Shown here piece by piece: positions 38,101 to 49,426 of a stretch of 64,000 bases of DNA. The stretch covers positions 370,043 to 434,042 of the forward strand of contig JAVXUO010001251.1 of the NCBI GenBank assembly GCA_033065855.1, read 5' to 3'. The notes below the pieces were generated by a model. That model was given only the letters and a program-made list of their open reading frames with translations. It was not told where the DNA came from and searched no databases. The stretch comes from Escallonia rubra (Eukaryota; Streptophyta; Magnoliopsida; Escalloniales; Escalloniaceae). The position numbers were made by a program, and so were the translations under genes. Each line of letters opens with the position of its first letter. The first letter of the stretch is position 1.

Positions 38101-41100
38101 CGCAGGTGGAAGCTAAAATGTCAGCTACCGAAGGCCTTCATCAGCAAATTGACTGAGTACTCCTTGAAGCTGATGATGATTTATTTTGCTAGCAGCATTT
38201 GTTGAACCAGTGGTAACTTGCAGCAAGAGGCTGATGTTGATGCCGCATGAAGACGACAATGCAATGTGCAAATAATGTTTATGCAGGACAGTACATGGTC
38301 AGGGGCAGGCTTCAGATCCTGTCTTTGAATCGTTCAACGACATTTTGGTATTATAGACATGGTGTAGGATGGCTGCAGTCTGGATCATTCTTGGTGGAGG
38401 ACAGCTGGAGTTGGGACCTTGTATTCCACGGGGCTTCGACATGATTTTGGGTTTGCCTATGCACTTTGCTAAGCCCATGTGTCACTTGCTTGGTTGAGTC
38501 ATGGAAAAGGCTGTTGTTTTGGCTTTGTTTCGTTAGCTCTGCTACAACTTGTGTACATGTGATGTGCACCTTTGATGCTTCCTAAGACACTTACCACTCA
38601 TGTAAAAAAGTAGGGAAGAAACTCTAAGCACAATGTTCTTCTTAACGAACCACAATTCTGTTGTATACAATTTGCATCGCTCGGCTGAATGCTGGGTTGT
38701 TATAAAGCCAAGTTAATGACCCCGTTTGCAACAAGTGAGGCTTATCAAAATTACTTTGTTCTTGAAATTATTGACTCAAAGTTGCACCAACAGCAACAAC
38801 AGCAATGTAAAAATGCATAATCAATTTCCCTAAAAAGCAATAACAGCTATATTCATATTACAACCATATTCAAAGACAAGAAACTTAAAGATTTTAGCAT
38901 TAAAGTAGCATTAAAGGAATGAAGAAGCCTTTCTAGACATGAGCAAAGGTTGGTACAGCACATATATGAATACACTTCCAACAGATGTACAAAAGACTCG
39001 TACCGTAAATTTAGGAAGCCGGATTTTGTATACATCCACAAGTTCCATCATTAGATCAAACAAGTTAGAGAAGGCACTATCTAACACCATTCCAGCTATA
39101 GAGGGGTCTTCTGCTCCATAAAGTAGGCTGTTTTGCAACACATCACATTTCATCAATTACCGTAAAATAATCAAAGCAAAAAAAGAATGATAGGAACCAA
39201 AAGTCTCTAAATGGAAATACAAACACGAATTAGTAGATGTGAAATCTACAATTATTCGAGAGTGAAAATTTATGTGGGAGAAAATCCTTTGGCTAGTATG
39301 GGGGATATAAATGATAAAATACCTGGTCATTGCACCCATAGATCGTCCCCAGAGACCTATGCACGATATTTGTTCGTTGCTTCTCAGATAAGACACCACA
39401 ACCTTGAGGTCATCTTTCTGGCATTCAGATGGAAAGAAATTAGCAAACTTCACAGAGACTGTAACTTGAAGAAACAGTAGAGCTGGAGGAAAATATACCT
39501 CATGCCAACCAAGGCTGACATAATTACCATCTGATAACCCGGAACCAGAGAAATCAAGAGTGAACACAGTAATGTTTGATGGAAGAAGAATTACAGCAGC
39601 CTCATTTGCATCTGCCCTGCATCCGCTGCATAATCAACCAGACAATCATAAGGTCTTCCACCTCCTTGCGCACAAAGCACCATTATAATGACCCCAAATA
39701 GGTACAGAAAGAATGACAGATTAGCACACTAAATAAGGCACCAAATCAAGATAGTTCTTCTGATATTCCATATATGTGCACATGAATACATATATCGGAC
39801 GACAGCTGTACGTCTCAGTGACCATCACAAACCTGTTTCCATGGCAGTATATGACACAAGGAAGAGGAGTGTTATCTGGAAAAGGCGAAGGAACATAATG
39901 ACTGCACCGCAAGGTATGGCCTCTGGCATTCCTAAGCTGCAAAGATTAATCCTTAGACCTTAGAAACAGTCATTAAGGTGCATGCTGGGCTAGTATTATA
40001 AGGAAACAAAACACGATAAATTTTCTGGTAACAGATGTCCGTACTCGCCTCCAAGTCTTGTCTGTTGTATTGTCTGCCTGCAAGAGTAAAATCCTTTTCC
40101 CAAAGATACAGATCAGGGTTATACTCCGCCCTGTTATCCAGAGTAGAGATGGACTCAACAAAGTCAGACGGAAAGATCAGAAAACTTAATACGTTTATTA
40201 AAGCCTACAGTAGTAACATCGCATGAGATTGCAAGTTCTGGCACAAAGATAAATAAAAGTCAGTTGAAGGTGAAGAGCAAATTTAAAAAGAGACCCGGGT
40301 TAATAAATAACGAGGTTGTGAGAGAAGACAAAGGCCTGTGGCCCGAAATTGAGCAAATTGTGGAAAACTGGTGCTAGTTAGAAGGCTGCTACAGCATAAA
40401 GGTTATTGTAATGTATTTCCTTGTTTCTATCATTTTTTCATCTTCCGAGAGGTTCGGCAAACTGAGGAGGACGTCACAGATTGTGATAAAAAAAACTAAG
40501 GACTGTCTGAAGGCGTGTAAGGAAGTACGGTTTTATGTCAAAACAAACTACTAATGAATCAGCAGCACAATGCAATGACTGCGAGCCTTAGACCATAGAC
40601 TGTGTTATGCATAAGTGGCGGTATCTACAGGTAAAAGAAATGGTTGACTACTGGTCTACCTATTTAGAAGTTGGTTACCACCAGAACAGAAGGTTCTTTG
40701 AATTGAAAACAGCCAATGCTTGCCATACTAGACTATGCACACAAGGCATTCACAAGGATAACTGCGACTAGATATCTAACAACTAAGGCTTCCTTGACAT
40801 TGAGACACCTAAGCATAGTTTGAAGCACATATTCTGGGTAAAGAAAGCAAAAATAGAGGCACATATACGCGAAAAAGCTCGGAAAAAAGAGTTTCAGTGG
40901 TTGTAAGAGAAGAAGGGTAACACCATAAATGAATACTTCAATTACAACTAATGCTAAACAGACGGGGGCTAAGCCAGTGTCCTGCTGTAACACCATTACA
41001 AAGATAGGTTTCGACCAGATAACAGTAAATCCAAGGAAAGAAAAAATGTGCAAATTGCTCAAGACTTGAAACATTAAGGGAAATAGAATTACAGGCAGAT

Positions 41101-41173
41101 GTGAATAAGCTGAGAGAAAAGGAGAAATATACCTAGGGGGTCGAATGACAAAATTGATAAACTGCTCGATCAT
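32012..41173 (-). CDS. Plant alpha/beta-hydrolase (serine aminopeptidase S33-like fold)
   Basis: Predicted serine hydrolase of unknown substrate, belonging to a conserved plant group with an N-terminal MIEQFINFVIRPPR. Exons, minus strand: 41173-41133, 40130-40049, 39936-39833, 39625-39499, 39417-39323, 39127-39004, 36717-36637, 36427-36329, 36248-36063, 35925-35791, 35690-35634, 33650-33522, 32200-32012; 482 residues. Visible: oxyanion-type YCHGN (71-75), nucleophile elbow GRSMG (142-146, Ser144), acidic residue in GHAKDDKF (Asp234 or Asp235), catalytic His263 in GDHNS. The C-terminus is serine-rich, then lysine-rich, and ends ALGQRLRLCILKRVNHKQNRSS-type. Exon 2 ends GAG/GCGAGT, an apparent GC-AG intron. 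The acceptor of the last exon (after TCTGAAG) is the least certain junction. Intron 6 (2.3 kb) carries a MITE and a duplication. Confidence 0.93.
34880..34891 (+). mobile_element. Helitron-like 3' terminus
   Basis: In the 2-kb intron between hydrolase exons 12 and 11. A hairpin CCCGAGCACTGCCCGGG (arms of seven with one mismatch) is followed by TACTATG, then CTAG (34888-34891) and a host T. This is the same arrangement as the end of the Helitron at 24872. The matching 5' TC end could not be placed in the AT-rich DNA to the left. Confidence 0.45.
35117..35152. repeat. (TA)n(GA)n microsatellite
   Basis: About ten TA units run directly into about eight GA units inside an intron of the hydrolase gene. 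Confidence 0.9.
37040..37590. repeat. Diverged ~110-bp duplication flanking the MITE
   Basis: The sequence left of the MITE (about 37048-37152: CTATCAATTGGAAAG, GGATTGTGCATTAACACAG, ACTCATAACCTATCCT) recurs right of it (about 37480-37590: CTATCCATTGGAAAG, GGATTGTGTATCAACACAG, ACTCATAACCTGTCCT) in the same orientation. An old tandem duplication thus straddles the MITE. Confidence 0.8.
37156..37458. mobile_element. Stowaway-type MITE
   Basis: A 303-bp element in intron 6 of the hydrolase gene, with ends CTCCCTCCGTCC and GGACAGAGGGGG and the target dinucleotide TA on both sides (37154-37155, 37459-37460). It contains repeated AAATTGATCA words. These features fit Tc1/mariner-derived Stowaway MITEs. 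Confidence 0.85.
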
Positions 41174-43113
41174 CTTCTGCCTTTGTTGAGCTTGAATGCA
41201 ATCCGCATGTGGAAGGGAAATACCATAAAAAGGAAAGAAATGGGCAAAAAACTATCCAGTAGTAGATGGTAAATGCGACCCAACAAACCACAATCTAAGA
41301 ATAAGCTAGCTTTGTTGATTGTGTTTACTGATGGATCCTAACTAACACCAACTGGAAAAAGACCCAAACTTTTGTCTACTTCCAAGAATCTCTCGCATCT
41401 GAAGGACGGACGAATTAGGGCTGGCAGCAATACGGAGCAGCAACGCAGAAAATACAACACAGAGCAACTTTAACTAGTACGTAATAAGAAATCAAAAGAA
41501 TCAACGCCTTTATCTTCTTTCAGATCTCCAACTTACGAGATTGAGCGGTGGTGAAAGCAATGAAATGGGACCACTTATTACTACACACGAGCAAGCACAG
41601 AGAGAGGAAGCAAAAGCTGTTGAAACGGGACCTCTCTCTCTCTCTCTCTCGTTTCAACAAATTGCGCTTCAAATTAGCAACCCATTCGCATCTGCAGGAG
41701 CGAGCGTCCGGTTGAGTTGAAAACTTGTTGACTTGCACAACAAAGTCACTAATAAAGCTGGAACTGGAGAAGCGCAGTTGAGTTTCACCACCTCAGCAAT
41801 AATTTCTTGGAAGTGTGTCACTGCATTTACTCAGAGATTGGTTTTCGAGTTTGTATATAGTAAGTGAAAATTGTGTTGCTTTAATTCTGACAGCGCTTTG
41901 GTTTAAACGTTGCTTTAATTCTGATAGCGCTTTGGTTTAAACGTGTCGTATTTACATTTAGATGGTTCGTTTTCTCTTTCTCACATACAAGTTATCGACC
42001 GAATCTAAATGAATCTTAGATGCCGCTGAGCCGTTATTATCCTAATTTTATGGTCAAGCTAACTTCTCTGGTAGCCGTCGTCAGAGAGTAAGGCCACAAT
42101 CTAATAAATTGTTATTCTTGGACATCTGTCAGACTTGCATCTATCTTTGATCTGACCCTCATATTTAGCTTAAACTAAGGGCAAATGAAAAAGAAAAGAA
42201 AAATATATAGATTTAAGCCTTTACAAAACCACAAGAATTTTATGAAACTAAAAATGACCTTGCTGGTTTTTTTTTCCTTTCTTAAGGAGTGTCCTAAAAA
42301 ACTGCAACACGAAAAAAAAAATTAACACCACCAAGCGCGTAGGTCAGCTGGTAAGGAGTTTCGAACCCTGAGAATGCAGCTGCTTTAAAACTTGATAGGG
42401 AGAGTTTTGTCGCCCATGTGGTCCTAAACCTGATCACACTTTCTGAACCAAAAAAAGAAACGAGACGGGAAGCTGAGATCTGAAGGGTTTTGATGCAATC
42501 CAACGTGGCCTTGCTTACATATTTTGCTTGAAGCATTATTGGTGGAGTACTTACTGGATTACTACTTTTCATGTAGTGCTTCTCCACTAGAGCAGGCGGG
42601 CATGAGGGTCACGGTGGTTCAGATATTGCCAGAACCAAGTACAGAAGAAAGTAAGACCCGGAAAAAGAAAAGCAGCTCTTGCACAACCTCCCTTGTATCG
42701 ATTAGGGAAAGGTAAGACAGGCATGGAGGCTCTTTTCTGAATGTGTCCAGTGGAAAGTAGATTTAACAGTCAGTCGACCTGACTTTTACATGCTGAATCA
42801 ACAAACATTGCATAGAAAACTTGCATATGGATTGTAATGCATCTCAAAACTGGAATTAGTTTTTTGCGTTTCCCTGTTGGCCTATTCTACAAAATGCTTT
42901 GTTGGAATGTGGAGGCCTTAATGGAAGTACTAACATGGCAAGCAGTAGGGCATGTATTGCCTATATTGTTTATATGGCACTAAGGAACATAACATTTCAA
43001 CCCACCCCTCCGACCCCCTTCCAACGCCCAAAAAGTTCAAGTAAAAGCACCCTCAGGCCCTCTCTCATTCCGGGTAGGGCAGTGGGGGTGGAGGATAAAA
43101 GTAAGTAAGTATA
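41174..43113. other. Intergenic: hydrolase promoter side and phosphatase 3' side
   Basis: Contains a CT microsatellite (about 41631-41650) likely in the hydrolase 5' leader, the 34-bp duplication at 41876-41943, and the 3' flank of the phosphatase gene. No coding exon was supported. Confidence 0.45.
41876..41943. repeat. 34-bp tandem duplication
   Basis: Two adjacent 34-bp copies beginning TTGCTTTAATTCTGA and ending GGTTTAAACG, with one base difference. Upstream of the alpha/beta-hydrolase gene. Confidence 0.9.
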
Positions 43114-46100
43114 CTACAGACTCGAATTTGGTTTCACTAAGCCCTGGAGCTTCCACCCGCCAAGTGCCGCCAAAGAAAATGCCTGCCAATGAAAGGCATC
43201 AATTAGATCACACCTTAATGCTCAACAGCAAAGTTAAAACACGTAATTAGTGTCAGTTTCAAAGCTCAAAAACATATCAATACAATATGTAACGTGGCAT
43301 CTGTCCACATTTATCTGTTGATCCCTCCCATCAACTCAAATGCATATACAACATAAAGACACGAGCACAAACTCACAAACACACGTACAAATGCACGAGC
43401 AGAGTGATTGATCAGCTGTGTAACATGAAACAATCCTCTGCTTTTTGCCAACACAATGAACTCTAACCTCTTATAACAATTTTCTGGCAACATGATTGAG
43501 CAGTAGATTTAGGCCCTCATAATTCCCAGAAACAGATGCTGGAGGCACGTAGCTGCATGCTTGTGAGCTGCTTGAACATAGATAAGAAGCGGGAGAAGCA
43601 GAAAAGACTAACTTCGTTACATCAAAGGTCCTATAGTGACATTAACTTAATAGAAAAGTGTAAATCCTCCTAAATTATCTGAACTTTCAAAATCAGATAA
43701 CTTTAGTCACTAATTTCTTAGATTCCTAGTTATAACCTAATTTTCATTTCATCATGGAGGCTACATTTAAATAATGCCATCAGGCTTCCACTTACTCCAA
43801 TCATGGACGCATATCTTTCACGCATATGTTCCATTCTTGATTCTGATTGCTCTAGAATTGACAAGCATAACGTAGCCCATCACCAAGCAAGTCAATATCC
43901 ACAATCGAAAAACAAGCTGACTTTAAACGTCCTTGCTCAGGAGTCGAAGAGTACCTAACTACTTCTTATATGAGGCAATGCCCTGTCTGGGATGGGGCAG
44001 GGTTCTGATAGCCTCCACTCTTGAAAACACAGAGGGGTCCTCTAGTTGGTGGTTGGTTTCAGTGAGTGACAGATTTGGAATGTATCTTTTGACCAACTAC
44101 TCTGTAAAAGGCGCTCTAAGTCTTAGCCACACCTCATCTTCCTCAAGAATAGTATTGAATGCATTCCTGTTTCCTTTTATAACTTATTTGCACACCTCAT
44201 TCTGAACCTTGACAAAAATAAAGAACACGGTTCCGTATTGCTCGTTTTATTAGCAACTCCTTTGAACTTTCTCAAATTTCCTTAACTAGATGATTTTTGT
44301 TAATTTTTCCGGACTTTTCCTCTTTATACCAAAGGCAGCCATTAGTGGTTGTCTCTACCGTAACTTCTTCTAACCAAAATGCTCTGAAAGACATCCAAAA
44401 TATCTCACTGGTTAGCACAAGCCCTCTGACCTCCTATTATTTCATTGCAGTCTCTCCTCTTCTATCTACCCTTATTAACTCCATTGTGGACCTTGTTCCA
44501 TTTCTTCAAATCCTCCTCAAACCTCTTACAAAGGCAAGCAAACAATAGAACTTCTGAACAAGAAAACCCCTCGCATCAACCTCTGATCTTTTCAGAAAAT
44601 CCAAACTTAAGCCCGTATCCTCACCTTTCCTTGTATCAGGACAAGCAGAGCAATGATCTGAAACTGGCATTGGCAAACTTGTGTTGAAATANCACAAAAC
44701 ACCACTTCCAATAAATTGAAGAAACAAAAGGCCAGTCCAAAATGATCTGGAAAAGATTCCGCTGCTTTGAACCAAGGACAACAGTCCCCCCCCCCCCCCC
44801 CCAAACACACACCCCTCCATTTCCCAAGAGAGAAAGCCATGTCATGTGTAAATCCATCAATTCCATCAGGGTTATGACCTCAATGTTCTACAGGGCATCT
44901 TTAAATCATAAAGCATAGCCCACAATATTAAGGTTGCTGCCTCCACACTGAGGAAGTGTCAACAATCCAAAATTGTATATTGAAATTTTTGTACTTGAAC
45001 ATGCTTTGCGTTTTAAGAATCTAACCAATGTCACATAAAGGCCCTTCACAAGCTGATCCCGGGGTCCCTGGTAGGTACCATGTACCGATATTTCTCTTTG
45101 ATAACTAGAATTACATAGAAGCCACCAGAGGCAGTGAACTCATGTAAAAAACTCCTTCAAGGAAGCTAACCAAAATCATTTATGAACTTTAAAACAAGGG
45201 GGCCATTCTTACAGCACTGGCCCAAAGCTTTCGAAAGATAACCGCGTGGACCAGGTGCGAACACATAGACAACCCTTCTCAGCAGATCCACGGAATACTA
45301 CAATGGAGAATAGAAACGGCCAGATGCCTTGTGCTTTAGAGTAATGCATAAGTAGGTGGTCTACAGTTTCTTCTGCTGCTAGACCCATTCAAAGGCCAGT
45401 TACAGAAATCTGATTCAAGTTCCATCTTACCTTAGAGTCAAAATCTTATCTAAGCACCCAAACCATGCGAGGAGGCCACCTTTGGAGTCGTTTTAGTCTT
45501 CCAATCTGCATTCCAAGGAAAACTGCTAGCCTGACCCTCACAGACCAGAAAATGATCACAAGAACTTACCTCCAAATTCCCATTGTAAGAAGCATTTTAG
45601 AGCCAACTGGAAGATTTTACTGGGATGAGACCTCTAAAAGTTGGTACTGGCTCCACTTTTTTCCTTTTTATAAGCCGAACACCTTGCGAAAACGAAAAGT
45701 GGGTAGTGAGAAAAGAACAATTCACGCAATTCCTATCTTTCTCCAATGACCTTCTTATCGCAAGACAATATAGTCCCATCAAACATGGCACCTTTTGATC
45801 ACATAATTATTCCAACTTCATGATGCATCTTCAGGGGCTTCTAAAATGGTAAGGATACACATGTTATCATCAATTGGAAAATATAGCACAGGTATAAAAT
45901 TTGAGCAACGACTCAAGATGGATCAAAAAAGAAAGATGTGTAACCTCTTCCCATGACTTCCCCGCAGCTTCAAGCAAAGCAGCATTACAAGTCTTCAGTT
46001 CTATGCAGGCACCTGACAGCATTGAGGCTGCCTCTTCCCATCCCCTATTATGTCCCATACACCTGTTCAATTAGTTACTCTTAGTTATATGACTGATTCA

Positions 46101-47434
46101 TGAATGTTAACAAATCATATTTTGTACGGAAAACTGGACGACATCCTTTCACTACATTGTTGTGTGCTTTTTCTTTGGTAAGAGGACATTTAATGAGATG
46201 AAAGCTCCCAACAAGAACATAAAAGTGAGATAGCAAAAACCATATGTAACGCTCATATGGAAATATGGCCTCCTCAGATCCTGAAAAGATTCTAAAACCA
46301 GATTTTTTTTTATAAGGGAGATAGCAGTGATATGTCAAGGGTGCAAGAAAAGTTTGATTCCAATGGGCTTATGTCACATCTCACATGAGATGGTGAAATC
46401 ATGAGTCCGGGTTCTAGTATGATCTACAGAGAAAAATGAACTCCTCGTAAAAGATAGTATGTCCCTCAAGAGGAACTCGTTCCAACTACAATGCAAACAC
46501 GGAGCCAAAAAGTTAAAGACCATAAGGTCCAACAATTAAAAGGTCCGTTCCATGCAGTGCACCCAGGATTGAGTACACACAGATACCTCACCTATAAAAT
46601 GGAACGCCAAAGAAGCTGTTATACAGTCAGGTAGAACTCACATAACTGTAAGTATCTCATCTCTTGAATATTTACAGATAGCCTGCTGAAGGTGCTCAGC
46701 TGTCTGCCCATCCATGGCGGCAACAGAATAAAAGCTTGAGATGAAATGAACCTCAGCTTCGAAAAAGCCTCGCACTTGCTCCTGCATGACTTTAAGCGTT
46801 TCCCTCGTTCTCACTGCATCACTAAACCAACACACCAGTTGAGAATTTCAGGTCGAATGCTGAAAGTTTGATTAGTGTCAAAGAGGTGTGACAGAATCCT
46901 AACCTAGACAAAATTAGTTGGGGAACCCAACCGAGCTGTTGAAGCTTGTGAGAGACTTTGACAGCATCAGCTTGTCCAGATTTACTGAGTGGGCGATCAT
47001 GATCTAGGCAAATTAGACGTACAACGGAGCTATTAATGCTTAATCGAGGAAGCAACAATGATCAAGGAGCACAGATGGTGATGGTGAAGATGGCGTGGAT
47101 ATATTTGTATCTGGGATTCTGGGTTGCGCCAGTTTTTCGTCCACGAAAACCTGCCACTAGTTAGTACTAGTAATCATCAAAATGCAGGAGAAGGATTACC
47201 ACGAAGAGAAGGATATTGCCAAGAACTCTTGGCATGACGAAGCAGGATGAGGCGGCGAGTTACCGAATCCGAAGGAGGACGAGTTTCCTCAACCGATGTC
47301 TCAACGGTGGTCCCATTCTCAATTAGGACAGATCGAGGGGGGCGGCGGTACAATGAAGGGGCGGCTAAGAAATTCATATTACCACTCATCATCCCATTCG
47401 CAGTCAGATTCACAGGGGCAGCTGCTGCATTCAT
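43114..47434 (-). CDS. SixA-like histidine phosphatase (phosphoglycerate-mutase superfamily)
   Basis: Histidine-phosphatase-fold protein related to bacterial SixA and to a plant group annotated as plastid proteins; the substrate is unknown. Exons, minus strand: 47434-47200, 47003-46904, 46821-46642, 46062-45945, 43182-43114; 233 residues, phases consistent. Visible: an N-terminal Ala/Ser/Thr/Arg-rich stretch (1-60) that could be a plastid transit peptide; LLRHAKSSW with the catalytic Arg66-His67; DRPLSKSGQADA; SDAVRTRETL; and the second histidine motif GHNRGWEE (His176). It ends GGWKLQGLVKPNSSL. The ATG at 47434 is the first in frame. Intron 4 (2.8 kb) holds LINE debris and the window's only N (44692). 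Confidence 0.92.
44200..45600 (-). pseudogene. LINE-derived fragments inside the phosphatase intron
   Basis: Minus-strand frames, broken by stops and shifts, resemble plant non-LTR elements. Near 45355-45300 is AEETVDHLLMHYSKAQG-IW, the signature of the zinc-binding region after LINE reverse transcriptase. Near 44700-44600 is LPMPVSDH, like the end of the LINE endonuclease domain, followed near 44510 by EEDLKKWNK. The order is reversed for a single element, so at least two fragments or a rearrangement are implied. Confidence 0.6.
44786..44802. repeat. Run of 17 C
   Basis: Homopolymer in the same intron, 94 bases from the ambiguous base N at 44692. The length of such runs is unreliable in draft assemblies. 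Confidence 0.8.
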
Positions 47435-48280
47435 CTTGCTACTCTCTCTCTTTGCTGGAGTACCAGTATACAAAGACTTGTTCAAGCAGGGATGACGGGA
47501 TGAGGCGGCAATGGAAATTGAGCCTCGCCTCAGTTATTTTCTGCCAGCCATTCTTCCCTTTTCAGCTTCATCATCTCTCCTGGTTCCTTATCTTTAATTT
47601 CGGCACTTGACCGGATTTCCGTTCCAAATATTGCAACCAAGTAAGTAGTAAGTAGTACAGCGTAATATTACTTGCACATTTAGTGACAAAATACATATAG
47701 TATCTCGCCTCCTAGTCCTTTGGGCACTTTTAGTCGGTAAAAATAAATCTTACGTTTCGTTTTTTAAAAGGAAAAAAATTGGCTGCTACCCGGTTGGAAG
47801 AATCTTTCTCTTACCCCCTATATAACGACAATCAATCGTTTCTAAATGTTTCTAATAGCTTTTATTTAGTGACGCTAAAAAATTAATGTTAATAATTGTC
47901 GCTGAAAGTGTTAGAAGAAAAGTCACTAGAAATATTTATTGACTATTAATTGTCACTGTACACGGGGTTAGAGGGAGATTCCTACAACCCGAATAGGAAC
48001 TAAAGTTTGTTCTAAAAAAAAGTATCGTAAAACATATATGTTGCCTCCTAGTCCTTCGGGCACTTATAGGTGGAGGCAACTGAATAATTGTCATTCTTTG
48101 TTGCTTTCCAGACCTTACGATCAGCTAAAATGTGAGGTGAGAGATAAATAGCAAGGATATGTTTAGTAATATGAGGCATGAAAAGCGTGCCAATAAGCGG
48201 TTCATTCCAGGAGGATCATAGTATCAAGTCATAGACGAGCTTAAGGCCATAGACAGGGTTATGACGGCTGTTTGGCTGAG
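47435..48280. other. Upstream region of the phosphatase gene
   Basis: Promoter and leader side of the phosphatase gene, then AT-rich intergenic DNA. Two related segments reading GCCTCCTAGTCCTT(T/C)GGGCAC occur near 47707 and 48041. A small inverted-repeat element at 47789-47991 is listed separately. No exon was found. Confidence 0.45.
47789..47991. mobile_element. Foldback MITE
   Basis: About 203 bp with imperfect inverted ends of about 45 bp: left CCCGGTTGGAAGAATC ... ACGACAATCAAT; right read inward CGGGTTGTAGGAATC ... GTGACAATTAAT. The family and target duplication are unclear. Confidence 0.7.
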
Positions 48281-48514
48281 TTAGCAGATTATGAGAATAT
48301 CTGGAATCGAGTCATCCTGCCATATTAGAATTTTAGAACCAGTACCCATTTGCCATCGGAGCTCAAGTGATAGAACATTTAGAACCAGTACCCATTTGCC
48401 ATCGGAGCTCAAGTGATAGAACAGTTCTGCCTGCCAGGATACTACGCCATCCCCATGAGAAGTTGCCATTACTAGGCCAGGATTCAAATTTGTTCCGAAC
48501 GTAATATTTACCAC
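48281..48514 (-). pseudogene. LINE fragment with internal duplication
   Basis: The minus-strand frame contains VSWQAELFYHL and later ELRWQMGTGSKILIWQDDSIP, a pattern (W..G.G..I.IW.D.WIP) typical of the region after the reverse transcriptase of plant LINEs. A 46-bp direct duplication (48332-48377 and 48378-48423) interrupts it. No start, catalytic RT motif or downstream end is present, so this is a relic. Confidence 0.6.
48332..48423. repeat. 46-bp exact tandem duplication
   Basis: Two copies of a 46-bp segment starting TTTAGAACCAGTACCC within the LINE relic. Because 46 is not a multiple of three, the second copy shifts the frame. Confidence 0.9.
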
Positions 48515-48598
48515 AAAGAACTCTCGTCAGGAGATATTCTGGCTCGAACGTGATCCACCAACTCGTTTTAGCTAGCAGAACTTTATTTAAGAGATGTG

Positions 48599-48604
<6 letters not shown>

Positions 48605-48632
<28 letters not shown>
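48605..48632. repeat. Run of 28 G
   Basis: The longest homopolymer in the window. It sits at the boundary between LINE debris and the palindrome-rich segment; its true length is uncertain. Confidence 0.85.
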
Positions 48633-48787
48633 AATTCCTACTGTTGTTAGGTAACAAATATATATTTATAGGGAGCTGATCCGTTGAAAGCGCTAGCAAA
48701 ATGAGCTATTTTGCAAATGCGATCTGACCGTTCATCCTGAAAGATGGACGGCCCAGATCGCGCCTTTTTCGAATATTGTCAGTCGTT

Positions 48788-49066
48788 CGCGACATAGTGT
48801 CGCGGACGGACTTTTTTACCTTTTTGCCCCTCCGCCCCGTCCGCTACACTGTTTCCCAGACAGCAAAAAGGCATCCGCTATACAGTGTAGCGGACGTCTC
48901 TTTTTTTTACGTTTTTTTAAAGTACGTCCGCTACATTATTTAGCGGATAATTTGTTTGACAAAAATACACTCGAGCTCCATCCGCTACATTATGTAGCGG
49001 ACAGAGGCAATACTTTTTTCCTGTTTGAGACAGTGCCCGTCCGCTACATTATGTAGCGGACGATTG
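48788..49066. repeat. Cluster of related CCGCTACA palindromes
   Basis: Five inverted repeats in under 300 bp: CGCGACA/TGTCGCG (48788-48804); GTCCGCTACACTGT with its exact inverse ACAGTGTAGCGGAC about 30 bp away (48839-48896); TCCGCTA/TAGCGGA with a 7-base loop (about 48926-48946); and two units with arms TCCGCTACAT/ATGTAGCGGA around one T (about 48980-49001 and 49040-49060). Arms are conserved while spacers differ. The cluster follows a GATCTGACCGTTCATC / GATGGACGGCCCAGATC inverted pair. It may be part of an LTR or a DNA element, but no element end was identified. Confidence 0.8.
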
Positions 49067-49284
49067 AGGCACCACTTTCCAGACTTTTTTTTCTTTCTAT
49101 GTCCTTTTTTCTTTAATGTTCTGACACTCTCTCTCTCCAAAGATTTTCTGGGTGTTGTTGGTGACATATTTTCATATTATGAGAAAGTTGTTACGGTGAA
49201 TTGATCACTGTTCTTGCCAATATGAAATACAGTGGTGCAAAAAACAATGTGTCAGCATTTGATGAAAAGGAAACTATTTCCTCA
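49067..49284. other. Sequence between the palindrome cluster and the copia relic
   Basis: AT-rich sequence without a recognisable exon; it may already be decayed copia gag sequence. Confidence 0.3.
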
Positions 49285-49426
49285 TAGCTCCGGTCTTTGA
49301 AACCTAACAATCGCGAGTCTACTAGTGTTGAACTTACCATGAATTCTCTTCCTCCTAAGTTTGGACAGTTAAAGGTGGTTTCTAACTTTCTAAAAGAGCG
49401 GCCAAGTTTTCAAGAAGTGTTAGGCC

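Noticed and set aside
37680..38580. Open plus-strand frames in hydrolase intron 6
   Set aside because: No domain, no splice-site support and no repeat ends; treated as intron sequence.
40733..41173. 146-codon frame starting with MIEQFINF
   Set aside because: Only the first 13 codons are exon; the rest reads through the donor at 41133 into the intron.
42335..42470. tRNA-like words TAGGTCAGCTGG and TTTCGAACCC followed by an A-rich end, possible SINE
   Set aside because: The two promoter-like boxes are only a few bases apart instead of about 30, and no target duplication was found.
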